A stretch of DNA of 64,000 nucleotides from Diplodia intermedia (lineage: Eukaryota > Ascomycota > Dothideomycetes > Botryosphaeriales > Botryosphaeriaceae). A program made the position numbers and the translations under genes. Below are positions 23,156-34,565 of the stretch, piece by piece. The notes under the pieces are model-generated. The model was not told where the DNA came from and searched no databases. It saw only the letters and a program-made list of their open reading frames with translations. Numbering within the stretch: the first letter of the stretch is position 1; each line of letters starts with the position of its first letter. Location: NCBI GenBank assembly GCA_021495925.1, contig JAKEKT010000010.1, positions 248,001-312,000 on the forward strand, written 5' to 3'.

Positions 23156-26100
23156 ATGAGTCTGAACGAGAGACTCGACAAGATCCGCTCCTCGCCGAAG
23201 CTGCAGAACCAGCAGCAGGTCAGTCCTCACGCCCACCAACCCCTACGCCCCCCGAATAACCTTTGCGCCAGACGGCGGTGGTTCTCTCCGCAGTCGAAGA
23301 TACGCTCCGCGACCAGAAGTCTGACTTCACCCCCACCGCCTACTTCGCGGCGCTCCTGTCGCTGCTGGCCCAGTACATCTCGCCGCAGAAGGGAATAGTC
23401 AACAAGGAGGTAGCCACCGCCGTGGTCTACCTGCTCGATCTCGTTGCGCCTGATGTGCCCGCCCCGCTGCTGCGCGCGAAATTCTCGCAGATCCTGACCA
23501 ACCTCGCGCCCGCTCTGACACACCCGGAGGCGGAGGCCCCGCTGCTGCGCTCATCGATTGGATGCCTGGAGGGCCTGCTTGTCGTGCAAGATGCCCAGGC
23601 CTGGGCTCTGCCGCAGACCCAGATCAGCCCGCGCCGCGCCGTTGCCGGCCTGCTCACCATCGCGACCGACCACCGCCCCAAGGTGCGCAAGCGGGCTCAG
23701 GATGCGCTGGCCAAGGTGTTGAAGAACCCGCCACCCAGCCCGTCACTGGACCATCCGGCGGCCGACATGTGCGCCGAGACGGCGTTGCGCTCGCTGAAGG
23801 ACATCACGGACGCCGTCGCAAAGAACAAGAAGCACCACCGCGCCCAAAAGGATGGCCAGTCGCACGAACCGGGTCTTATCCACGCTTTGCAGCTGATCAA
23901 GGTCATCGCATCCGCCGCTGGAGGATGGCCTAGCAAGAAAATCGACGCTCTTTGCGAGCTTCTACTGAACATTTCGAAATCGAGCAACGAGTTTTTGACC
24001 ATGGCAGCTTTCGAGGTCTTCGAGGCTATTTTCGCCGGAATGGTCGACGAGATGTCCTCTGCGAAGCTCCCGCGCCTTCTCGAAGTCATTGGAGAGCTCC
24101 AGCCGTCACAGAACGATTCACAACTCCTACCCCCGTGGATCGCCGTGCTTTCGAGAGGTTACGATGTTGCCGCTCAGGTGGAGCCGGAGGAAACGTTCCA
24201 GAAGCTGCCCGACCTGTTCTCGATGATGTCCAACTTCCTCGCGTCCGCCTCACACAACATCCGAATCTCGGCCTCGGAAGGACTGATTTCGTTTATGGCA
24301 AATTGCATCCCGGACAGCGTCCTGCTCGAGCCCTCTATATTCGACGAAAAGGTTCTTGAGAAGTTGGCGAAGAATGCGGCACATCTGCTTAGTGTCAAAT
24401 ACCAGGCTGCGTGGATGGAGGTTTTCAATGTCGTTGGTGCCATGTTCGACGCTTTACGCTGGAGAGCAGCGCCGATCATGTCGAACGTTGTCAAGACTGT
24501 TGGTGATCTGCGGGGCAACGAGTCGTTCACGGGCAAGAAAGAGGCCGACGAGGTCCTTGGAAAGGCAATCAGGGCCATGGGTCCCGATAATGTCCTGGAG
24601 ATTCTTCCCTTGAATTTGCACAAGCCAATCGCTGGTCAACCCGGACGTGCCTGGCTTCTCCCCATTATCAGAGACTCGGTTGCGAACACAAGGCTGGCAC
24701 ACTTCCGCGCCGAGATGGTTCCCTTGAGCGAGGCAATGTTTCAGAGAGTACTTAACCACGGCAGTGGTGAGAAAACCATGGAGGTCAAGATTTTCGAAAC
24801 CATTGTTAACCAGACTTGGGCAACGCTCCCCGGCTACTGCGACCTGCCTACGGATCTTCATGAGGCTTTCGATCAGAGCTTCGCGGAAATGATTGCAAAC
24901 CTTTTGTACCAGCAAGTCGAGCTCCGGAATGACCTTTGCCGAGCATTGCAGAACTTGGTTGAGTCGAACAAGGCCATCGCTCAAGTCGAGGGCGAAGAGG
25001 ACCTTGTAGCTCAATCCAGAGTTTCTAAGGCTGATGCACAGAAGAACTTGGAGTATCTGTCCGGCTTCGCATCGAATATTCTCGCCGTGCTGTTCAACGT
25101 GTACAACCAAACTCTACCGCAGTCAAGGGGTAACATCCTGAGCTGTATCAATGCCTACCTCAGCGTTACTCCTACAGCTGAACTCATGGAGACCTTCACG
25201 CGAGTCGCTTCTATGCTCGAGCAGTCTTTGACCGAGACTGGCCCGCAAACCCAGGCGGATAAGCAGAAGGACAAGAAACCTGTAGACAAGATGCCTCCTG
25301 CAAGTCACACTTTGATGGACCTTGTCATTACGATCTCGATTTACCTGCCTCGGGAGAGCTTCGTAACGCTTTTCCAGATCGCGACGCTCATGATCAACAA
25401 AGATGATGATCCCCAGCTCCAGAAGAAGGCCTACAAGCTCATCCCGCGCCTTGGAGAGTCGGACTTGGGCAAGGCTGCTCTTCAGGAGCGCAACGCAGAG
25501 CTCCAAAAATTGCTCCTGGACAGCGCACCAAAGGCCACCAGCCCCGCAAAGCGTGATCGCTTGGCTGCTCTCACTCAAGTTGTGGAATACCTCCCTAGCG
25601 ACGATCTTCACTTCATCCCCGCCGTCCTTTCCGAAGTTGTCATTGCTTGCAAGGAAGTCAACGAAAAGGCAAGAACAGCAGCTTTCGATCTGTTGGTCTT
25701 CATGGGTGTACGCATGAAGCAGGGAGGTACTGTTGTGCAGTCGAAGATCCCTCTCATGGACGAATCTGCGCCGTCCGTGCCTGCCACCCTCGAAGAGTAC
25801 ATCACAATGATGTCTGCTGGTCTTGCAGGGTCGACACCGCACATGATCAGCGCATCCATCACCGGTCTCACTCGTATTCTGTATGAATTCCGCACATCTC
25901 TTCCCGACGCAGTGATTACGGATCTTGTGCAGACCATGGACCTCTTCCTTACCTCTGCCAACCGCGAAATGGTTCGCTCCGTCCTTGGCTTTGTCAAGGT
26001 CTCTGTCATCTCTCTTCCCAGCACCCTCATGCTCCCTCGCCTGAATACGCTCATTCCTAACCTTCTGGTTTGGAGTCATGAGCACAAGGGTCACTTCAAG

Positions 26101-27033
26101 GCCAAGGTCAAGCACATTTTCGAACGTATGATCCGCCGTTTCGGCGTCGAGGTCGTCGAGAAGAATACGCCTGAAAGTGACCGCAAACTCATCACCAACA
26201 TCCGCAAGACGCACGACCGTCAGAAGCGCAAGAAGGCGGCCGCCGATGCCGGCGAGGGCGAGGAGAACCACCAGCCCGAGAAGAGGCGCAGCAAGTTCGA
26301 GAGCGAGTACGACGAGGCCGTTTACGGCTCCGAGAGCGAGTCAGACGCCGGCTCGGACGTGTCGGACGACGAGACCATGGGCCGCAAGGGAGGCAAGAAG
26401 GGCGGCAAGTCGTACATCATCGAAGACGAGGACGAGCCGCTCGACCTGCTCGACCGCCGCGCGCTGGGCAACGTCTCGAGCACGAAGCCGCTCAAGGGCG
26501 GCCGCGCCGCGCAGCAGCCGCAGAGGACGAAGGCGAAGACCGACCTGGACGGCAAGCTCCTTCTCGGCGACTCGAGCGACGACGACGACGATGGCGACGA
26601 CATGATGCTGGATGGCGGCGACAACCCCGGAGACGGCTCGCTCGAGGGCGGCATCAACGCGTACGTCAGCGCCATCCGTGGCCAGGACACGGGCGCGCGG
26701 AAGGGCAGAGGCGGCAAGATCAAGTTCTCGAACAAGAAGAATGGCGGTGGTGATGGCGATGAGATGGAGGTCGACCAGGAGGAGGTGGCGGAGAAGCTGA
26801 AGTCGAAACAGCCGTTCAGAAAGCCGCTTGGTGGTGGGAAGGCCGATGGTGGCCGTGGTGGTCGTGGTGGTTTTGGCGGTCGCGGTGGCGGTCGCGGTGG
26901 AGGAGGCTTCGGTGGTGGTCGTGGCGGTGGAGGCGGAGGCTTTAGGGGGACGAGGGGTGGGAGGATAGGTAAAGATAGTAGGGGTGGTAGGGGTGGGAGG
27001 GGCGGAAGAGGCGGGAGGGGTGATAGGAGATGA
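23156..27033 (+). CDS. RRP12: Ribosome biogenesis protein Rrp12 (NUC173 family)
   Basis: HEAT-repeat factor for maturation and export of pre-40S (and pre-60S) particles. Exons 23156-23218 and 23272-27033 give 1274 aa. I chose the ATG at 23156 because the short exon MSLNERLDKIRSSPKLQNQQ splices in frame to TAVVLSAVEDTL. The NUC173 core is visible around residues 380-600 (LPLNLHKPIAGQPGRAWLLP and the following block). HEAT-like helices continue to about residue 1000 (MIRRFGVEVVEKNTP). The C-terminus is an acidic/basic disordered region ending in an RGG/GGR-rich tail (bases about 26850-27030). That tail is longer than I expect from yeast Rrp12 and may add RNA binding. Confidence 0.93.
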
Positions 27034-27523
27034 ACAGGCGCCGCCTTTCTTTTCGTTCGGAGTGTTATACAAATGCTAACGATGGCGTCGTGTGGAAAAA
27101 GTAGTTAGGTTTTGAATTTTGCTCATTCTGTTTTGAGATTGCGGAATACCATGATTTCATTATGCTCACGCATGTTGCCGGCTAAAAGCTCTACGTAACG
27201 GGTTGCATACGTGCTTGTTGTGCAATTGTCTGATCGAATAGCGATCATCTCAACAGTCAAGGTGAATGTTATGTTAGTGTGATGACACTCCGTTCGTGAC
27301 GTCAAGACCGTTGAACGACCTTCAATCACCCCTCGTGCAGCGACCTTGAGTAAATCGTGGGGCTCCGCATATGTTAATGTTCTCTGATATATTCGGCGAT
27401 TAGTCGTGGAAGAAATCACTGCGGCATGCTTTATGATACAAGATTCTTCGCCGCAATATCTATTGCGCTTACTACCGCGACCTCACTACTACCAAAGACG
27501 AAATGGGTTGACTACGACTCCAT
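27034..27523. other. Intergenic, no gene seen
   Basis: Convergent 3' region between RRP12 and COX12, locally AT-richer. Nothing recognised. Confidence 0.6.
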
Positions 27524-28231
27524 CTATTGGTCCAGGCGGACGGGGAAGGTGCCGGCCTCTGCAAACGGTTGTCAGCACCGAAGACTGCTGCCATTGAACC
27601 AGCCAGGGAGCTACTCACCGCGCTGATCGTTCCAGCGCTCAACCCAGCCGCTGGGGCAAAGCGACCTGTAGGCGAGAAGGAACTACGGCCTAGCGTCAGT
27701 TTACTCCTGGTACCGGACGGACAAGTGCATGGAGATGGCGTACCTGGCGGCAGGGAGCGAACTCCTCACCCTTGGCGAGGATGCACTTGTGGTAGTCGAC
27801 GTAGTTCTGCCAGCAGTGCTTGGTCCTGCGTTGCGCCGTCAGTGCGCCGCAACATTTGCGTCGGAAAGACAGGTCCGTGGGGAGCTCACTGGTTCTGGTT
27901 GGGGAAGCGGGCGTCGAAGCCTATTGCGATGCGGCGTGAGCAAATGCGGATCATCCTCGCTTCAGAGCGAGCGAGCAATGGCCGGGCTGAGGGACGTTGG
28001 TCCTCCCCCATCGTTCCAATGCGCATTGTGCGGAGCTGCGGGGAGCAGGGCCGGGGAGAAGAGGGGCCCGTGGGCGCCGGGGAGCTTGGTGCGGGGATGA
28101 CGTACCGGCTGCAAGTAGTAGAGGTCAGCGCTGGGTTCTATCTTTCAACGGATGGGCGGAACGGGGTCGCACTCACCAGTAACGAACTTGAAGGGCTTGG
28201 TCTCGCGGTCGTCGGAGTCGGAGTCAGACAT
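27524..28231 (-). CDS. COX12: Cytochrome c oxidase subunit 6B (Cox12)
   Basis: Intermembrane-space subunit of respiratory complex IV. Five small exons on the minus strand, 28231-28177, 27920-27890, 27825-27744, 27682-27619 and 27558-27524, give 88 aa; every junction is GT-AG and in frame. The N-terminus MSDSDSDDRETKPFKFVTG is followed by FDARFPNQNQTKHCWQNY. The twin-cysteine fold is intact: CX9C in CWQNYVDYHKC and CX10C in CRQFLLAYRSLC, as in the family. The end reads NDQREAGTFPVRLDQ. Four introns in 267 coding bases, including a 31-nt exon, mean naive ORF callers miss it. Divergent from a B12D/NDUFA4-like gene. Confidence 0.95.
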
Positions 28232-28558
28232 GGTGGCGACGTCGAATTGGGAGCGGTGCGGGTGGTGGTGGGATAGCGGTGGTCGCGATGCGGGATGGGT
28301 GGTAATTCGGCGATGGTGGTTCGATGGAGGGCGCGCAAAGAGACCTAGAGGCCCGGCAAATGCCGCGGCGCCGTAGCTCCCACCGCCCTGCCGAACGCAG
28401 CAGCGAGCATCGGCGGCAGGGAGCCTCAGCACTGGGTCTTGGCGCGCAGCTTGCCCGAGGAATACATACCTATCCAACCTGACGCCAACGCTCCCTTCCT
28501 CGACACCCGCAACCAACCACCACTCTCCGCTCTCCGCGTCCAGACAACGCTGCCCGCC
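28232..28558. promoter_or_regulatory. Shared divergent promoter of COX12 and the NDUFA4-like gene
   Basis: 327 bp between two divergent start codons of respiratory-chain genes. GC-rich; I see no recognisable HAP (CCAAT) box on the plus strand by eye. Confidence 0.5.
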
Positions 28559-29192
28559 ATGCTTGCTTCTCGCGTCATCGGCCGCCAGGCCGTCCGCGCC
28601 TTCCAGCCCATCCGCTTCGCTGCGCCTGTCTCCCGCCAGGCCCGCTTCATTAACATGAGGGCCACCCCGCGCATGATGAACCCCGTTCCTGTGCGTCGCC
28701 ATACCGTATGGAGTTGATGAGAGAAGCCCGCTGACATCCTGCTGCAGAAGGAGGAGCACAGCGGTACGCCAATCCCGCCCAATTGCACCCCGGAGTGCGC
28801 GCGCACAAACGCACAAAGCCCGCTCGCCCGCCGCGAGCTCCTTATCGACTCAGATGGATGTGACTGACCCGAGTGCCAACGCAGCCCACACCATCTCCCA
28901 GCGCATCCGTACCCTCAAGAAGATCCCCCCGGAGTTGATCCCCCTCGGTGCGTATCCGCTCCCCCCGGCGATGACATCAAGATTACGTGCTTTGGCTAAC
29001 ACTGCAGTCTGGACCATTGTAGGCATCGTCCTTCTGTAAACATTCATAGTTCCCATTCTCGGTTGAAGTAAATGCTAACGTAGGATGCTATTGTCCAGCG
29101 TCGCCGTCGGTGCTGCCGTCTTCTCCATCTTCAGGAAGCTGTACGTCGACAAGACTCTCCGTCTCGCCAGGCAGAGGGGCCACGAGGCATAG
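28559..29192 (+). CDS. B12D/NDUFA4 (MLRQ)-like mitochondrial membrane protein
   Basis: Small single-pass inner-membrane protein of the family annotated as the complex I MLRQ subunit; its animal relative NDUFA4 associates with complex IV. Five exons, 28559-28690, 28748-28763, 28885-28947, 29008-29035 and 29099-29192, give 110 aa. The N-terminus is a basic mitochondrial presequence (MLASRVIGRQAVRAFQPIRF). After the 16-nt exon comes AHTISQRIRTLKKIPPELIPL, then a membrane segment VWTIVGIVLLVAVGAAVFSI, and the typical end FRKLYVDKTLRLARQRG. All splices keep frame. Family assignment rests on the RIRTLKKIP...DKTLRL pattern, so it is moderately sure. Confidence 0.75.
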
Positions 29193-29546
29193 ATTGCCTT
29201 TGGACCACAGGTTGCCAAAGTGGGGGAGGAAAAAAGGAGAAATTGAAGGCTGCTTGGAAGGCTTTTCTTTTCTGATTTTTTTCGGAGAAATTGAGGAACC
29301 CTGGAGGATATCTGTACAGGAAGCGACCAGCCGTGTCCGAAATCCAAATTCCTTGACATTAGATTCACATACGGAAAACGTCTCCTTTGTTACACCTGTG
29401 ACTCCGTCCCAATGCTGTGCCCATCTGGAATTAAAGCGCGCACCTAAAATTTCATATTCTCCAATCCCCTCCAGAACAAGGATTCGGGTGCCTCACGACT
29501 ATTATTCGCTCGCTAAGACCATGCGGAATGCCCTTTTTGACACCCT
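29193..29546. other. Intergenic, no gene seen
   Basis: Convergent 3' ends of the NDUFA4-like and RRM genes. Nothing recognised. Confidence 0.6.
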
Positions 29547-30066
29547 TCATTCAGGTTTCGGGCCAGCGACGTCCAGGCCTTCCAATCCCTGCATGGGATC
29601 CGCGGCTGTCATCGATCCCGCCTTTGCTTGCTCAGCAGCCATACGGTCTTCCTCACTGACCGCGTGCTTGGCCAAGTAGCCCTCCTACGATGAATCAGGA
29701 TAGAATCAAGCCAAGGAATTGCATCAAGGTTTGGGGCAAACAGACCTGTTCCCATATGGCTGTCTTGCTTCCTAGGCCCTCGTTCGCATCTTTCTGCGGC
29801 TTCGCAGCGGCGACCTTGATAACTCGGCCAAAGAGCTCGCTCTGGTCCATGTTGTCGATGGCCTCCCGGGCGTCGGTAGCATGCTCAAACTCGACGTAGC
29901 CGAAGCCGCGGTGCGGGTCGGTTGACGAAGGCAAGTCGGGCTTGGGCAGAGATATGTCGACTATCTCGCCGAAGGGCACGAAGGCGTCGTGCAGCGTGCG
30001 GCTGGAGACCTGGTTGTCGAGGCCGCCGACGTAAACGGTCGCCTTGAGGCGCGCCGTGTCGGACAT
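29547..30066 (-). CDS. RRM-domain RNA-binding protein, Cyp33/CypE N-domain-like
   Basis: Two exons on the minus strand, 30066-29746 and 29684-29547, give 152 aa. One RNA recognition motif occupies about residues 6-92, with RNP2 ATVYVGGL and RNP1-like RGFGYVEF, followed by DNMDQSELFGRVIKVAAAKP. This RRM most resembles the one at the N-terminus of nuclear cyclophilin E (Cyp33), but the cyclophilin domain is absent. The second exon encodes only a charged helix (YLAKHAVSEEDRMAAEQAKA) and a short tail. RRM-only versions annotated as CypE are common in filamentous fungi. Probable role is in the spliceosome. Divergent from SEC31. Confidence 0.87.
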
Positions 30067-30468
30067 TGTGATGGCAGCTGCAGGAGCAGGAGCAAGGCCA
30101 GAGGCAACGGCGGCGGTTCGGATAAGAAAAGTCAACGTCACGTGCGAGGGGCCTTGGTGGGGTTTGCTGGGTGGGCGTCGTGCGGCGGTGGCTGCTGCCC
30201 GATAGGTACTGCGACCCCGGCACCTAGCCGGGGCTTGGCGCTGCCCGCGAGGCCACCTTGTGGGAAAGCCGGCCAGGCATGCGCTCATGGCGAGCCGAAA
30301 CCCCCAGCAGCTCTTCCTCGCAATTCACGACGCCACGTTCCACCCAAATCCACCCCGAGCTGCTGCAGCTCCTTTTCCCTTCTTCCTTAATCACCCGCTC
30401 GACTCCACCAGTCCCGTGCTGTCCACGCCGCCGCCGAGCCCGTCGCTTCGCTCGACCACGCTGCAGCT
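30067..30468. promoter_or_regulatory. Divergent promoter region, RRM gene / SEC31
   Basis: 402 bp between divergent starts. Pyrimidine-rich toward the SEC31 ATG. No specific motif claimed. Confidence 0.45.
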
Positions 30469-33400
30469 ATGGTCCGCCTGCGGGAGATCCCCCGGACGGC
30501 TACCTTTGCCTGGTCTCCTGGCGCCGCCCCGCCGTTGCTCGCCACCGGTACCAGGGCCGGCGCTGTCGACGCAGACTTCTCAAATGAGACACAGCTGGAG
30601 CTATGGGACCTTGCGCTCAACTCCTCCGAGCAGCCCGTCGAGCTCCAGCCCGCCGCCAGCATAAGTCTGGATTCGAGGTAAATGCGCCACGAGGCCCCGT
30701 CGGCCGTACACCAAGCCCCCGCGCAAGAACTGTCGCAGCTGACCGCCATGGTGACGCCAGGTTCCACGACATCGCCTGGAGCCAGCCCGATGAAGCTCGT
30801 CCAAGGGGCATAATAGCAGGAGCTCTGGAGAGCGGAAATTTGGATCTCTGGGATGCACAGAAGCTTCTGGATGGTGCTAGGTAGGCCAATTGGCGTTGCT
30901 GCTTCCCCTCGCGCTCGTCTGACCTTGTCCAGCGACTCAGCCTTCCTGTCCCGCATCTCCAAGCACACTGGCGCCATCAAGGCCCTTCAGTTCAACCCCT
31001 TCAAACCCGAGCTGCTCGCAACTGCCGGCGCAAAAGGCGAGCTCTACATCCACGACATCAACAACGACAGCCCCTTCCGCCTCGGCAATACCGCTGCCCG
31101 CGCGGATGACTTCGAGGCGCTCGACTGGAACAAGAAGGTTCCTTATATCCTAGCTACTGGAAGCAGTGGGGGCTTTGTGACCGTGTGGGATTTGAAGACA
31201 AAGAAAGAGAATCTCACTTTGAACAACTACGGAAGGAAGGCTGTTAGCGCCGTGGCATGGGATCCCGATGTTCCTACGCGCCTGATGACTGCGGTGCCCA
31301 ACGATCAGGACCCCCTGATCCTTATGTGGGATCTCAGGAACTCCAATGCCCCCGAACGTGTCCTCAAGGCGCACGACCAGGGCGTGCTGTCTCTGTCTTG
31401 GTGTAACCAAGATAGTGACTTGCTTCTGTCGTGCGGCAAGGACAACCGGACCATTTGCTGGAACCCCCGCACCGGCCAGGCTTTGGGCGAGTTCCCCGTC
31501 GTCACCAACTGGACCTTCCAGACCAAGTTCCACCCTCACAATCCGGACCTCCTTGCGACTGCTTCGTTTGACGGCAGAATTGCTGTTCAGACGCTGCAAA
31601 ACACGAAGCAGGATGCGGACGCTGCCGCTGCCGCTGCAGCGCCCCTCGACGGCGAGGATTTCTTTGCGAGAGCGCAGACTCAGCCCCAAGTGTCAACGTT
31701 CTCGCTGCCCCAACCTCCCAAATGGATGCGGAAGCCTGTTGGAGTTTCCTTTGGGTTTGGTGGAAAATTGATCAAGCTCGGACAAGATGCTGCCACCAAG
31801 AACTCCAAGATCAGCATCTCAACATTCGCTGTTGACCCCGCGGTTGGTCAGGCGACGCAGAAATTCGAGGAATCTCTGCAAAAGGGTGATTTGGCAAACA
31901 TTTGCGAGTCGAAAATCACCGAGGCTAGGACCGAGGAGGAGAAGGCGGACTGGACGGTCATCGAGACCTTGATTTCTGGCAAGGCTCGTTCTAAGCTCGT
32001 GGACTACCTGGGGTTCGGAAAGACGCCTAGCACGGAGTCAGCGGAGGAGAACAAGGAGGTTCAGACAAACGGCACCACGGAGGGTGACGAGGCGTCTTTC
32101 TTCGACAAGGCTGGTGACAGCGACGACTTCCTGTCAAACTTGGCTGCGACAAAGGGCGTTAAGACGAACAACCCTTTCAAGATTTACACCGGCGAGGAAT
32201 CGGATGCGGACAAGAGCATTACGAACGCGCTCATGCTCGGGAAGTTTGAGGAAGCTCTGGATGTCTGCTTGAAGGAAGACCGTCTGTCGGATGCATTCAT
32301 GATTGCAATTTGTGGTGGCCAGAAGTGCATTGACAAGGCGCAGGCCGCCTACTTCAAGAAGAAGGCGGATGGCCCGAACTATCTTCGGCTACTTGCCTCT
32401 GTTGTTGGCAAGAACCTTTGGGACGTTGTCTACAACGCCGATCTCGGAAACTGGAAGGAGGTTATGGCAACTCTGTGCACGTACGCGAACGAGTCCGAGT
32501 TCCCTGACCTCTGCGAAGCTCTTGGTGATCGTCTGGAGGAATCCATCGAAGAAGGATCTGATTCTGGAAGCCTCAGGAAGGATGCATCTTTCTGCTACTT
32601 GGCTGGGTCCAAACTGGAGAAGGTTGTGGGCAATTGGGCTCAGGAGCTTCAGGAGAGCGAGGACGCCAGCATTGAGCAGAAGGAGGGCGACAACGCCTTC
32701 TCGATCCACGTTCAGTCACTGCAGAACTTCATTGAGAAGGTCACTATTTTCCGGGAGGTTACCAAGTTCCAAGATTCGGAGCGCTCTAAGACGGAAGACT
32801 GGAAGCTTGCCCCGCTCTACGCCAAGTACGCGGAGTACGCTGACGTCGTTGCCTCGCATGGCCAATTGAGCATTGCTGAGAAGTACCTGGATCTTCTTCC
32901 CGATCAGTATCCGGCTGCAGACGTTGCCCGGAGCCGCGTCAAGCAGGCGACTCGCAAGGTGGCTGCTGCCCAGCCCACCCACCAGCGAACCGCCACCGCT
33001 GCGTCAACAACCCAGAGAGGACAGCGTGTTGTTCCTGCCTACAACCCTGTGGCAGCCGCTACCCCGATGTCTTCTACTAACGCGTACGCCCCGACACCTG
33101 CGGCTAACGTGTATGCCCCAGCGGGCGTTGCCACTCCACCGCAACCTATCTCCCAGTATGCCCCTCCTGGTGCCACCACCAAGGCCTACACCCCCACTGG
33201 CTACCAGCCACCCCAGGCCAGCATTGCTAAGCCAAACCCATATGCTGGTTATGGCGGTTACCAACCTCCGCAACCGGCCGCCATCGCTCCCCCTCCTCGT
33301 AACTTCGCTTCGTCCCCGGCCGCTCCTCCCCCGTCCCAGGCCAATGTGGGCCAATGGAACGACCTTCCCGAGGATTTTGCAAAGCCCAAACCGCCAACTT

Positions 33401-34565
33401 CTCGTCGTGGAACGCCTGGCGTCGCCGGCGCCATCAGTTCTCCGTTCCCTGGCGGGGTCATGTCTCCCCCGCCTGGCGCTTCTCCCTTCATGCAGCAGCA
33501 AAAGGCAACCCCGCCCCCTCCCCCCAAGGGTCCTCCTCAGGGTCCTCCTCGTGTCACCTCTCCTCTGGCCGGCGCAAACTCTCCCACTGCTGCCGACTTT
33601 GACGCGTCGAGAAGATCGTCGGCGGCCGCAAACGCTTACGCTCCTCCCCAGCCTACCCAGCAGTTTGCCTTCCCTCAAGCCACGCTCCCCCGTGGTCCTT
33701 CGCCTTACAACCCTCCTCCGACAACGGCCCCCCCTACCAACCGTTACGCCCCGGCTCCCAATGCTCAGCCTACGCCTCCTCCTCAAATGGCTGCGCCGCC
33801 GAGACAGGTTGCCCCCAGCCCTTACGCACCTCAGCCATCCTTTGGTGCGCCGTCGCCGGCTCAAACCCCCACGGCTCCTCCGCAAGGTCCTCCGCAAGCG
33901 TATGCTAGGCCGCCGCCTTCTGGTCCGCCGCAAGGGCCGCCACGTGCTGGTCCGCCGCCGGGCGGCCCTCCGAGGGCTGGGCCCCCAGGTGGCCCTACGC
34001 CTGACTCGCGGCCGGGCACTGCGCAGTCTAACAATACCCCTCCTGCTCCCCCGCCGAAGGCTCAATACCGTAAGTAAAGACCTATCCTCTTCCAAGCCAA
34101 GATCCCCTTGATTCTGACTGCAGAGTCCAGCCGCCGGTGACCGCACGCACATTCCGGACAGCGCAAAGCCCATCTTCGAGATCCTCAGCTCGGACATGGC
34201 GCGCGTCAAGTCGCGGGCGCCGCAAAACTTCATGCCCCAGGTTCTCGACACGGAGAAGCGGTTGAACATCCTCTTCGATCACCTCAACAACGAGGATCTG
34301 CTCAAGCCCGACACAGTACAGGAAATGGTGGAGCTGTCGCAGCACCTCAATAACCGCAGCTACGACGACGCCCAGACGCTTTTCACGGGGCTGATGAAGA
34401 ACAAGAATGATGAAGGCAGCAACTGGATGGTGAGTTGACTCCGTCCCTTTTCTATCACTCTGTTTACTGTCGACATTTTTGATGATGGCGTTTGCTGATT
34501 GTCTCTCTCGTGAACAGGTTGGTGTTAAGCGCTTGATTCAGATGAGCAGGGCCACGCCTGCCTAA
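30469..34565 (+). CDS. SEC31: COPII outer-coat protein Sec31
   Basis: Forms the outer cage of COPII vesicles with Sec13 at ER exit sites. Five exons, 30469-30677, 30761-30880, 30933-34069, 34131-34429 and 34518-34565, give 1270 aa. It begins MVRLREIPRTATFAWSPG, the usual Sec31 start. WD40 repeats fill about residues 1-330 (FEALDWNKKVPYILATGS, VLSLSWCNQDSDLLLSCG, TKFHPHNPDLLATASFDG). The alpha-solenoid follows. A Pro/Gln/Ala-rich unstructured region spans about 770-1150, which in the family stimulates Sar1 GTPase. A conserved C-terminal domain starts with PAGDRTHIP. For exon 4 I used the AG at 34129-34130, the only nearby one that keeps that block in frame. Confidence 0.96.

Noticed and set aside
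25123..26271. 382-codon ORF antisense to RRP12
   Set aside because: Shadow frame; RRP12 on the plus strand explains the region and this frame has no domain.
33004..34269. 421-codon Arg-rich ORF antisense to SEC31
   Set aside because: Complement of the proline-rich region of Sec31; not a protein-like composition.
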